A stretch of DNA of 64,000 bases from Imperialibacter sp964351395. Its GTDB lineage: Bacteria > Bacteroidota > Bacteroidia > Cytophagales > Cyclobacteriaceae. A model generated the notes under the pieces. That model was given only the letters and a program-made list of their open reading frames with translations. It ran no database searches and was not told the origin of the DNA. The translations under genes were made by a program, and so were the position numbers. The stretch covers positions 1-64,000 of the forward strand of contig CAYGOF010000006.1 of NCBI GenBank assembly GCA_964351395.1, in the 5' to 3' direction. This document shows, piece after piece, positions 10,859-18,568 of the stretch (position 1 is its first letter; every line of letters begins with the position of its first letter).

Positions 10859-10871
10859 CAATTATTGGTTC
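10849..10871. terminator. Hairpin spanning two convergent stop codons
   Basis: GAACCAATA (10849-10857) pairs perfectly with TATTGGTTC (10863-10871) around a 5-nt GCAAT loop. The TAG of the nitrilase gene (10856-10858) and the TAA of the opposite gene (10862-10864) both fall inside it. There is no long T tract, so termination strength is uncertain; it could also act as a 3' stabilising hairpin. Confidence 0.5.
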
Positions 10872-11188
10872 TCCTTCTGTTCCATTTTGTGAGAGATAAA
10901 TAGACCTGCTCCACCGAATATGAAAATCATTGAGAAATAGGCCACTTCCTCGTCTCTGAAAAAGCCTTCTATAAGGCCACCGAATAAAATACCGCAACCA
11001 ACGCCAATGAATAGCAATCCAAATTTAAGGGCCAGGCTATTGGTTGACTTAACTTTGAACACATTCGGGTCGGCACCTTTCTCTATGGCGGCCAATCTTT
11101 CTTCATTAAGAAACTTTCTCAAGAAGATGATGGTAATCGCTATGGATGCGAACAATACTAATGGGATTAAAACCTCTGATCCGTGCAT
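10862..11188 (-). CDS. Small integral membrane protein (DUF6249-like)
   Basis: This 108-residue protein has three hydrophobic segments: about residues 5-24 (VLIPLVLFASIAITIIFLRKF), 53-75 (LALKFGLLFIGVGCGILFGGLIEGF) and 82-100 (YFSMIFIFGGAGLFISHKM). Between the first and second lies a charged stretch, NEERLAAIEKGADP. The 'R...AIEKG' motif after the first membrane helix is typical of small Bacteroidota proteins annotated as DUF6249. Function is unknown. It is divergent from the ECF sigma gene and shares a 115-bp intergenic region with it; that region holds a long inverted repeat. Confidence 0.6.
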   Translation of the reverse strand: MHGSEVLIPLVLFASIAITIIFLRKFLNEERLAAIEKGADPNVFKVKSTNSLALKFGLLFIGVGCGILFGGLIEGFFRDEEVAYFSMIFIFGGAGLFISHKMEQKENQ

Positions 11189-11207
11189 ACTATTTTAAGT
11201 TTTGATT

Positions 11208-11303
11208 TGTCCCTATGACGCCGCAGGTTTTGAGGTGGTTACAAAAGAAAATTATTTAAATGTTTTCAGTAACTTCTGCTATGTAACGAGCGTCATAGGG
11301 ACA
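11208..11303. promoter_or_regulatory. 14-bp perfect inverted repeat upstream of ECF sigma gene
   Basis: TGTCCCTATGACGC at 11208-11221 is repeated in perfect inversion as GCGTCATAGGGACA at 11290-11303, with 68 bp between. The right arm ends directly before the proposed GTG start of the sigma gene (11304). It could be a pair of operator sites or an RNA stem occluding the start region. If translation starts further upstream, the arms would be coding. Function is inferred. Confidence 0.5.
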
Positions 11304-11879
11304 GTGTCAAAAACAAGCTATACTGAGGAGGAACTAATTGCCTTGATCAAGAAAGGAGAAGCGTCTTATTTTCGACCTTTAGTCGAGAAGCATAAAAGCT
11401 ATGTGTACACTCTTGCTATGCGTGTCGTTAGCTCGCATGAGGACGCTCAGGAAGTCGCACAAGACTCTTTCATTAAAGCATATAATAATATTCACTCCTT
11501 TAAGGGAGATGCAAAGTTTAGTACATGGTTGTATAGAATAGTTTTTAACACTGCCATTAGTAAGAAAAGGAAGAAAAGACTGCCTGAAACAGATATCGAT
11601 CAGGCCGCTGGCATATTGGACGCCGATGGAATGAGTTCCAGCGAACAGCTATCGCAACAGGAAAGAAAAATGTGGGTAAACAGAGCTGTAGAACAGCTTC
11701 CTGAGGACGATGCGTTTTTGATCAGTCTTTATTATTTTAAAGAGCTGACGCTGGAGGAAATAGAAAAGATTACTGGGTTTGCTCCCAATAATGTAAAAGT
11801 GAAAATATTCAGGGCCAGGAAGAAGCTGGCTGAATGGCTAGGCAGGTCATTGAATGAGGAAATAAGCTCTCTGACCTAA
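11304..11879 (+). CDS. ECF-type RNA polymerase sigma factor
   Basis: From the GTG at 11304 the protein is 191 residues, the usual ECF length. Region 2 runs from LIALIKKGEASYFRPLVEKH through DAQEVAQDSFIKAYNNIHSF to FSTWLYRIVFNTA. Region 4 is PEDDAFLISLYYFKELTLEEIEKITGF followed by NVKVKIFRARKKLAEWL, a clear helix-turn-helix. A longer reading from a TTG at 11202 would add 34 residues (MICPYDAAGF...) that do not look like sigma region 2. The GTG start is therefore preferred, with moderate certainty. It directs RNA polymerase to a specific regulon, which is unknown. The next gene, 13 bp downstream, encodes a membrane protein with anti-sigma-like layout, the classical partner arrangement. Confidence 0.9.
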   Translation: MSKTSYTEEELIALIKKGEASYFRPLVEKHKSYVYTLAMRVVSSHEDAQEVAQDSFIKAYNNIHSFKGDAKFSTWLYRIVFNTAISKKRKKRLPETDIDQAAGILDADGMSSSEQLSQQERKMWVNRAVEQLPEDDAFLISLYYFKELTLEEIEKITGFAPNNVKVKIFRARKKLAEWLGRSLNEEISSLT

Positions 11880-11892
11880 AATTGATACGGCA

Positions 11893-12405
11893 ATGGACAA
11901 GATTGAAGAAAAGCTGTTTGACTATTTAGAAAATAAGCTCTCAGTAGAGGAGAAAGCAAGGCTGGAGGCAGAACTGGCTCGCAATAGCGCATTACGCCAG
12001 GAGCTGGAAGTAATTCAGAATGCTGATAGCGTGATGAGAAGCCATCAATTACTTGTTTTCGATGATCCGAGCTTCACTGAAGGCATCATGGCCCTCGTTG
12101 AAAGAAAAGCTTCCAGGGTCAAATCAGGAAACAGGCTTGTCTGGATGGCACTTGGCATTTTTGCAGCTATGTTCGCTTTGGTAGCAACTTTTCTGCCCGT
12201 GTTACAGAATTCGGAGGCCCCATCATCCAATACCTTGAATAATTTATTGCTTGATGTTCCCTCATATGACTTTACTACCTTCCTTGAGCGAATGGATAGT
12301 CCAGCACTTCTTCAGCTTGTTATCGTCATTAGCGCCATCGCTTTGTTATTGGTGGCGGATAGACTCCTCAGCAGAAAAATGAATACAAACCTTCACGTTT
12401 TGTGA
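11893..12405 (+). CDS. Putative membrane anti-sigma factor
   Basis: The 170-residue protein begins with a soluble helical region resembling anti-sigma N-termini: MDKIEEKLFDYLENKLSVEE, then KARLEAELARNSALRQELE. This is the 'bacterial anti-sigma with E-x-x-L-x-x-Y-l-e-g-x-L' pattern. No ZAS zinc motif (HxxxCxxC) is present. Two membrane segments follow, at about residues 82-103 (LVWMALGIFAAMFALVATFLPVL) and 137-157 (LLQLVIVISAIALLLVADRLL), with a short loop between. The position directly after the ECF sigma gene supports a role in sequestering it at the inner membrane. The function is inferred from context and architecture. Confidence 0.65.
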   Translation: MDKIEEKLFDYLENKLSVEEKARLEAELARNSALRQELEVIQNADSVMRSHQLLVFDDPSFTEGIMALVERKASRVKSGNRLVWMALGIFAAMFALVATFLPVLQNSEAPSSNTLNNLLLDVPSYDFTTFLERMDSPALLQLVIVISAIALLLVADRLLSRKMNTNLHVL

Positions 12406-13588
12406 GCAAGTTTCAGACTGTTTCCAGCTATCTGCCAAAGCTCATTAAACCTTAACTGTTTCCCCCTTTAAAGCCAGGGGCTGTCCTGAAGGTGTACTAC
12501 ACTGACCTCTAATTAGCATCAGGCGATTTCTCGATTTTCCCATTGAGTAATGAAAGCTATTTAGTGCTATCCGTTTATGAAGCTTTGATTTTTTAGATCA
12601 CAAAATCAAAATAAATATTACGACAGAAAGACAATTAATTGTATAGAAAAATTGCATTTATATTGTTAATAGAGTATTTAATATATTGCTAAATACAAAG
12701 ATCAATATGACAAAAAACAATGATTTATTAGTCATTTGAAATTTTGTATTATCAGTTTAATAGGATTAAAGTCATAATTTATCTTTAGCCAGGAGAGACG
12801 TTTTTTCTCGTTTTGCATGCTTCATTCAAGCCCTTGAATGAACAGATTGATTAGAAGCGCCAAATTACTATTTGCCTCAGGCGATAGGAACATGATGATT
12901 AATTTTCCCATAGGCACTTTTCACGAATGGCGGCTGATTCTGCCTGCAGTAAGGGAAATGGCACATGGTTCATAGAATTCATTTGGGGTGGATTTGAAAT
13001 GGATTGCTGGTGAAAATGGCGTTTATTCCATTATTTCTTCGATGTGAGCGGGGTTGAGTATATTTGCTAAGACTAGCCGGTTGAGGCCTATCAAATAAGG
13101 CAATGCATTGACTCTTGACGGGGTAGAAGAAATTTCTTAGGGACGAGTTCTGGCTGGCTAAATCCCTGTATCCCTCCGGTTTTACAAAATGCAATCCAGG
13201 TTGTTAGATAAGAAAGGATGGCTTGAAAACTCAACATCATCCTGTTTAGTAAATATAAATATATGAAGAATTGTATAAAGTAAATTTGTAACTAGTAAGA
13301 ACCTTTAAATAGGTGCTAATGGAGCACAAAAAAATTAACTTGATATTTTAAAAGGTCACAGTTAAATATTTGTGGTAAAGTGATTTATAATTATAGAAGG
13401 TAGTTTTGTGAAGCGAATCATATGGTCCTAGTGAGACTACAAATGTGTGACACTTAACATAGCATAAGGTAGAGGCAAATTGATCCACTTACGGTAATAG
13501 CGAATGCGCAATACCTCAAAAAATGCCTTGATTGAAAAAATGTTATTGGCTAATAGTGTTCGCCTTTTTGACCTGTGTTGACTATTAC
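12406..13588. other. Gene-poor AT-rich intergenic region
   Basis: This 1.18 kb stretch contains no convincing coding frame on either strand; the longest frame (minus, 12979-13194, 71 codons) lacks protein-like composition. It contains a 9-bp stem hairpin (TTTGATTTT at 12584-12592 with AAAATCAAA at 12602-12610), a perfect palindrome at 12821-12842 and a TAAATTTG promoter-like element at 13281-13288. The middle (12580-12790) is markedly AT-rich. It could host a small RNA or be decayed sequence. I cannot support either. Confidence 0.5.
12821..12842. repeat. Perfect palindrome, 10-bp arms
   Basis: TTCATTCAAG (12821-12830), a CC spacer and CTTGAATGAA (12833-12842) form an exact inverted repeat. 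It is not followed by a T tract, so it is not an obvious terminator. An operator for a dimeric regulator or a protein recognition site is possible. Confidence 0.55.
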
Positions 13589-13765
13589 TTAGCTACCGCA
13601 GCCTACACATTCAAATTCAGAGTTGCTAGGGCGTATGCCTTCCAATGTCATTTTTAGGTTGTGGATCTTGTCTCTGATTTCCATGTCCTGAAACATATCA
13701 CCCGTCAATTTATTCTCGAGTGTTTGGATTTCATTTTCCACGGTTGTTTTTTCAATGTCCGTCAT
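13589..13765 (-). CDS. 58-residue conserved-looking protein with Cys-rich GCGS tail
   Basis: The frame begins at ATG 13765 (MTDIEKTTVENEIQTLENKL...) and ends at TAA 13589. The first 45 residues are charged and predicted helical: repeated E/K/L spacing and a TGDMFQDMEIRDKIHNLKM segment that looks like a short coiled coil. The protein ends in FECVGCGS, placing two cysteines within the last six residues. It starts 13 bp after the SNF2 helicase stop codon on the same strand, so it is very probably translated from the same transcript. A coherent amphipathic helix plus a distinctive tail argues for a real gene despite its size. Function is unknown. The tail could bind metal, form disulfides or be modified. 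I do not recognise a named family. Confidence 0.7.
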   Translation of the reverse strand: MTDIEKTTVENEIQTLENKLTGDMFQDMEIRDKIHNLKMTLEGIRPSNSEFECVGCGS

Positions 13766-13778
13766 CGGTATTGGTCTG

Positions 13779-16724
13779 TTAGGTTAATAGATTCTGAATA
13801 TCGTCTTTTGAAAGGTTTTTAACAAAACTCTCTTCCGTGCTAATTAATTCCGTTGCTAGTCGCATTTTTGACTGTTGTAATGCAAGTATTTTCTCCTCCA
13901 CAGTGTTTTTGGTGATAAACTTATAAGTAAATACCTTGTTTTCCTGTCCTATTCGGTGTGCTCTGTCAACTGCTTGTGCCTCTACAGCGGGGTTCCACCA
14001 GGGGTCAAGCAGAAACACATAATCAGCTTTGGTGAGGTTGAGTCCTAAGCCTCCTGCTTTCAGTGAAATGAGAAATACTTTAACAGAAGGGTCATTTTGA
14101 AATTTTTCTACCTGCGCTTGTCTGTCTTTTGTGGAGCCGTCGAGATAGCAATAGGTGATACCATTTTCCTTCAAGTAAGTTTCTAAAAGTGCCAGGTGCT
14201 TCACAAACTGGCTGAAAACCAATATTTTGTGGCCTTCACCTACCGCCGTCGTAAGCATGTGAGTAACATCTTCCATTTTACCTGAATCGCCACCGTAATC
14301 AGGGTCGATCAGTTTAGGATGGTTCGCAAGCTGGCGTAGCTTTGTTAGACCCTGCAACAAGATCATATGCGATTTGCCCACCCCATCGGTTTCAATCTGG
14401 TCCATTATTTTGTTCCTGAAGAGTGATTTAGCCGTTTCATACTCTTCCTCCTGCATGGCAGTCATCGTGCAGTATTTTACATTTTCCACTTTTTCAGGTA
14501 GTTCGGTGGCTACTTGATTTTTTTTCCGGCGAAGGATGAAAGGTTTAATGATGGCGTAAAGCTTCTGGATTTTCTTTTCATCATTTTTCTTTTCTATGGG
14601 ATTCAAGAATTCATTTTTGAAAAAGGCCTGATTACCCAATAGACCTGGGTTGATGAAGCTCATTTGAGACCATAGGTCGAGCGTTGTGTTTTCAACTGGC
14701 GTGCCTGTTAGAATAAGTTTGTTTTTGGACCGTAGCTTTTTAACTGATTTCGCTATGTTGGAAGAAGGATTCTTGATGGCCTGAGATTCGTCGAGAATAA
14801 TATAGTTGAAATAGAAAACTTCAAATAACTCGACATCAAGCCGCACGATGCCATAGCTAGTTAGCACCAAATCGTAGTTAGCAAATTTGGACACATCCTT
14901 TTCTCGTTGCGTACCTGTATAGTTCAGTACCCGAAGGTCAGGAGTGAACTTAGCCGCCTCCATTTCCCAGTTATAGATCAACGATGTGGGCATCACAAGT
15001 AAACTGGTGCCAGTGGCGCCATTTTGCTCTTCTTTTACGGCCTGCAGCATGGCAAGTGTTTGAACTGTCTTGCCAAGACCCATATCGTCGGCCAGGCAGC
15101 CACCAAAATTGTAACTGTCGAGGAACCTTAACCAATTGAACCCGGCCTTCTGATAAGGCCTCAGTGTGCCCTTAAACTGTGTTGGAGATGGAAAGTCTTC
15201 AATTTCTTCGAACTCACGCAACCTTTCCAGCTTTCTACTGAGGGTCACATTGGCCAGGTCGTTGGTGCTTAGCTCTTTTACCAACGCAAGATGATGTTTA
15301 CGAAGAGAAATTGCACTGCCATCTGCTTTGGCATCTTCGGCAAAGTTGAACAACTCAGAATATTCAGTAAACCAGGCTTCAGGTATCACCGCTACTTCTC
15401 CATTCGGTAGCTTGATTTCTCTTTGTTTTCGTATGATGTGTTTCCTGATCGTTTGAAAAGGTATTTCAAATTCGCCAAATCGGACAGATGCATAAATATC
15501 GAACCAGTCGATATTTTCCCTCACCTCTATAGAAATCTTGGAGGTTCCGATAAAGTATCTTTTTTCGCTTTTTTGATTCTGCTGAAGTTTGATCCCCAGC
15601 TCTTGCAGTTTTTCAGCAGAAAATGATATCCAACTAAATGCATCACCCTTGTCAAGTGTAGCTTTTGCATGCTTCAGTTCAAGGCCTGAATCTTTCAATA
15701 TGCTGATAATTTCCTTTTCCTTTTTGAGGTTGCGATTTACCCGATGAAAAGTATAGTCATCTCCGTTTTGTTCCACGGTCACGCTCACTTCAGTCAGATT
15801 TTCTGCTTTGAATTTATATGGTCCATATTGGAAAACCAGTTCAAAAAGAATTTTCCCTTCGTTAGTCTCTGTGGCTACTGACGTTCCTCCCTGATCGCCA
15901 AAGATCGATAGCTCTTTGGCCGCAGCGAGTTCAGAAAATGTAATCACTGCACTAGGTGGGAAGCTTACCGTATTAATCTCGAAGCCTTTGGCATAGACGT
16001 CGAAAGAGGCCACCAGGGGAGCAACAAATTTCCGGTAGTAAGTATCCTCCACTGACTTGGGGATCACAATAAACTTCTTGTTTAAAAAAGGAAGTAGTTT
16101 GTGGCCGTCGACCTCTTTTTTGAAACTGAATAGCTTGTTTTCCATCACCATCCAGGCAGGCTTGTTACATACGATGTAGGCTCCCTTGTTGTTAAACTCA
16201 AGCTTTTCACCGCGGAGTTTTAACGTGGGGAAGTAATGGGTATTGTCGTCGTTTCTTCTGAAGTGGAACAGTACGGTGGCCTGCTCATCTTGCCATTCCA
16301 GCTTTTTCCAGGCAGGGTCACCATCGCGGCCCATTTCATACACTTCTTTGTTGACAAGCAAGGGTAGTAGTTTTCCCCTCCGCCTTTCAAGGTATTGCTC
16401 AATTTCTTGCTGTAGTAATTTGTTCCCCTTTTCAGGATCATACACTTTGAGAAAAAATTCTGCTGCCTTAATTTTCTTTTTGTAAAAGTGACTGACAACC
16501 GCATCTTGCTGCATCGAGTCCATCGTCTTGATCAACTCATAGTCGACTTCTTCGAGCCCTTCAGCAAACTCTTTCGCATTTTTATATGAGATGTTTTGCG
16601 AAGCCAGCGAAAGTCTCCCTTTTTCATCTACCTGAACCACAAAGGATTCCACCAAATAACCGAGGTATTCGTGTTGAAACAGTGAATAGATTAGCTTAAA
16701 TGGTTTGGCCGGTGAGACGTTCAT
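13779..16724 (-). CDS. SNF2-family DEAD/DEAH-box helicase
   Basis: The C-terminal half of this 981-residue protein carries all the SNF2 ATPase motifs. Motif I is DDMGLGKTVQTLA near residue 550, and motif II is DESQAIKN near 645, with DESQ in place of DEAH. Motif III is LTGTPVENTTLDLWS. Then come IVFSQF-like LVFSQFVKHL, YLDGSTKDRQ, SLKAGGLGLNL and the motif VI region DRAHRIGQ near 923. The first 500 residues are a bacterial SNF2-associated region without an obvious SWIM zinc motif. Such proteins use ATP to move along duplex DNA and remodel protein-DNA complexes, including RNA polymerase. The start at 16724 (MNVSPAKPFKLIYSLF) is in a sensible place. A 58-residue protein gene follows at 13 bp. 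Confidence 0.92.
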   Translation of the reverse strand: MNVSPAKPFKLIYSLFQHEYLGYLVESFVVQVDEKGRLSLASQNISYKNAKEFAEGLEEVDYELIKTMDSMQQDAVVSHFYKKKIKAAEFFLKVYDPEKGNKLLQQEIEQYLERRRGKLLPLLVNKEVYEMGRDGDPAWKKLEWQDEQATVLFHFRRNDDNTHYFPTLKLRGEKLEFNNKGAYIVCNKPAWMVMENKLFSFKKEVDGHKLLPFLNKKFIVIPKSVEDTYYRKFVAPLVASFDVYAKGFEINTVSFPPSAVITFSELAAAKELSIFGDQGGTSVATETNEGKILFELVFQYGPYKFKAENLTEVSVTVEQNGDDYTFHRVNRNLKKEKEIISILKDSGLELKHAKATLDKGDAFSWISFSAEKLQELGIKLQQNQKSEKRYFIGTSKISIEVRENIDWFDIYASVRFGEFEIPFQTIRKHIIRKQREIKLPNGEVAVIPEAWFTEYSELFNFAEDAKADGSAISLRKHHLALVKELSTNDLANVTLSRKLERLREFEEIEDFPSPTQFKGTLRPYQKAGFNWLRFLDSYNFGGCLADDMGLGKTVQTLAMLQAVKEEQNGATGTSLLVMPTSLIYNWEMEAAKFTPDLRVLNYTGTQREKDVSKFANYDLVLTSYGIVRLDVELFEVFYFNYIILDESQAIKNPSSNIAKSVKKLRSKNKLILTGTPVENTTLDLWSQMSFINPGLLGNQAFFKNEFLNPIEKKNDEKKIQKLYAIIKPFILRRKKNQVATELPEKVENVKYCTMTAMQEEEYETAKSLFRNKIMDQIETDGVGKSHMILLQGLTKLRQLANHPKLIDPDYGGDSGKMEDVTHMLTTAVGEGHKILVFSQFVKHLALLETYLKENGITYCYLDGSTKDRQAQVEKFQNDPSVKVFLISLKAGGLGLNLTKADYVFLLDPWWNPAVEAQAVDRAHRIGQENKVFTYKFITKNTVEEKILALQQSKMRLATELISTEESFVKNLSKDDIQNLLT

Positions 16725-16866
16725 CTATGGTTTCAAAAACTTTTTCAAACCTGCAAACTAACCATTATCGCTTAAATAACCATTAAAATTATACTATCTG
16801 TAGTGCATGGAAATTGTAAGCAAGAAACAGCTAAAGGCAAACTTTATGTTGGGAGGGTCAGATAGA

Positions 16867-18090
16867 TCACAAATCGGTAATAGCGGTCGATTTGCTGGCA
16901 AGATAGGCCGGTCTGTAGGAGGCCAGGAGTGTGATTATCACAGACAAAGCAGCCGTGAGAGCAACATCTAAGGGCTCAATAAGGACTGGGTAAGCATCGA
17001 CCAGGGAAGTGGCCATGCCCATAGATACTACACCAAATTGCTGCTGAAGATAACTTAATGACAGCCCTAAAATAAGGCCTAATGCACCGCCTACCAGGCC
17101 AATAATGGCCCCCTCTGCGATAAAAACCCTTTTGATTAATCGATTGGTTGCTCCCAGTGCGTAGAGAATAGCTACATCCTTTTTCTTCTCTATTGCCAGC
17201 ATAGTGAGCGAGAAGAAGATATTGAAAGAAGCAATGACGACAATGAATGAGAAAGTGAGGAACACAAACAGTTTTTCCCACTTAAGTATTTTGAAAAGAT
17301 CCGAATGCTGCTCTTCTGATGTCAACACTTTGAATCTGCTCCCCAATACCTGTTGCAGCGAGGAACGAATGTCTTCGGGCGAATATCCGTCTATCAATTG
17401 CAATTCCAGGCTGGACCGTCTGTTGCCAAAATCGGTCAGTGATTTAGCAAATTCCAGAGGCACAAATATGTAAGTTTCATCGTACTGTTTTTCAATCGCA
17501 AAAAAACCGCCTGGCATGATACTCTGTTTATTGAAATAGCTGGATGGGCTTAATGATCCTGGGTTTACATTTTTTGGGTAGTGTAGTTGCAGCGATAGGA
17601 AGTCATTCGAAGCTGAAATTGACAATGCATATTGTATGCCACGACCAATAATCGCCCTCGGCGTTCCGTCTTTATGAAAAACCTGCTCTCCTTGTACAAT
17701 GTGTTCATCAAGGCGGTGTTGGCTAATAAAATTGTCGCTTACTCCCTTTATTTTGACCACCATTTCTGTGTCGTTGTAGGAGGCCAGCACAAAGTCTTCG
17801 ATTACTTCCGTGACAATTTCAACGCCTGGTACGGCGGTCAATGAATCGATAAAATCCGGAGTAACTACGAATGTTTTGCCTTTCGAGGGTTCAATTTTTA
17901 CCTGAGGGTCGAAGGAGCCATAGAGATTTCGAAGCACATCCTCCAGGCCGTTGAAGAACGACAAACCAATAATGAGTGCCATGGTGCCCACCGCCACACC
18001 GACCATCGAAATGATAGAGATGATATTGATGAAGTTCTTCTTTTTCTTAGAAATGAAGTACCTGCGCGCTATGAACAATGGAAGGTTCAA
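16867..18090 (-). CDS. LolC/LolE-type ABC transporter permease
   Basis: The 407-residue protein starts with MNLPLFIARRYFISKKKKNFINIIS and a first membrane helix (ISMVGVAVGTMALIIGLSFFNG), the hallmark of lipoprotein-releasing permeases. A periplasmic domain of about 220 residues follows. Three C-terminal helices (about residues 270-295, 320-345 and 370-395) make up an FtsX-type domain with AIEKKKDVAILYALGA and AEGAIIGLVGGALGLILG. LolCDE extracts outer-membrane lipoproteins from the inner membrane. The ATPase partner (LolD) is not in this window. The gene lies 12 bp downstream of rbfA and is likely cotranscribed. LolC and LolE cannot be told apart here. Confidence 0.88.
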   Translation of the reverse strand: MNLPLFIARRYFISKKKKNFINIISIISMVGVAVGTMALIIGLSFFNGLEDVLRNLYGSFDPQVKIEPSKGKTFVVTPDFIDSLTAVPGVEIVTEVIEDFVLASYNDTEMVVKIKGVSDNFISQHRLDEHIVQGEQVFHKDGTPRAIIGRGIQYALSISASNDFLSLQLHYPKNVNPGSLSPSSYFNKQSIMPGGFFAIEKQYDETYIFVPLEFAKSLTDFGNRRSSLELQLIDGYSPEDIRSSLQQVLGSRFKVLTSEEQHSDLFKILKWEKLFVFLTFSFIVVIASFNIFFSLTMLAIEKKKDVAILYALGATNRLIKRVFIAEGAIIGLVGGALGLILGLSLSYLQQQFGVVSMGMATSLVDAYPVLIEPLDVALTAALSVIITLLASYRPAYLASKSTAITDL

Positions 18091-18102
18091 TGTACTACCT
18101 GA

Positions 18103-18483
18103 TTAATCTTCTGGCTCCTCGTCTTCGTCTGCTGGTGGTATGTCGAGACTGCTGATAAGTGTATCCATTTTTTGCGCATGATCTTCGGTATCGTCGATAA
18201 AGAAGGCTATTTCTGGAACAATTCTTACTTGCTTACCAATTTTCTGGCCAAGTAATTTCCTGATTTGACTCTTCTGACCATTGATAGTTGCCAGCATCTC
18301 TGCCCTGTTTTCTACAAGGAACATGCTGATATAAATTTTTGCAAAGCCGAGGTCAGGGCTCATTTTTACCAGAGTGATGGTAATAAACGCTTTACCAAAA
18401 AGGTGTTTGGTGTCTCGTTGGAAAATTTCGCCCAATTCTTTTTGAATAAGGCGGGCATATTTTTGTTGTCTGGTACTCTCCAT
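18103..18483 (-). CDS. rbfA: Ribosome-binding factor A
   Basis: From ATG 18483 the protein is 126 residues (MESTRQQKYARLIQKELGEIF), matching RbfA length; an in-frame ATG ten codons upstream would add MQNNADICPL, which does not fit the family. The single KH-like domain shows KHLFGKAFITITLVKMSPDLGFAKIYISMF and IRKLLGQKIGKQVRIVPEIAFFIDDTEDHA, the typical conserved strands. The acidic tail PPADEDEEPED is common in this phylum. RbfA binds the 30S subunit and helps 16S rRNA 5'-end maturation and cold growth. The pairing with a LolC/E permease immediately downstream suggests a short operon. Confidence 0.92.
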   Translation of the reverse strand: MESTRQQKYARLIQKELGEIFQRDTKHLFGKAFITITLVKMSPDLGFAKIYISMFLVENRAEMLATINGQKSQIRKLLGQKIGKQVRIVPEIAFFIDDTEDHAQKMDTLISSLDIPPADEDEEPED

Positions 18484-18568
18484 AAGTGGGCAAATATCCG
18501 CATTATTTTGCACAATCGTCGCCAGAACACGTATTTTCGTGGCGATGAAATAACCCCGAAGAAATCCT

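Noticed and set aside
12979..13194. A 71-codon minus-strand frame in the gene-poor gap
   Set aside because: Composition is not protein-like, with no ribosome-binding site and no recognisable motif.
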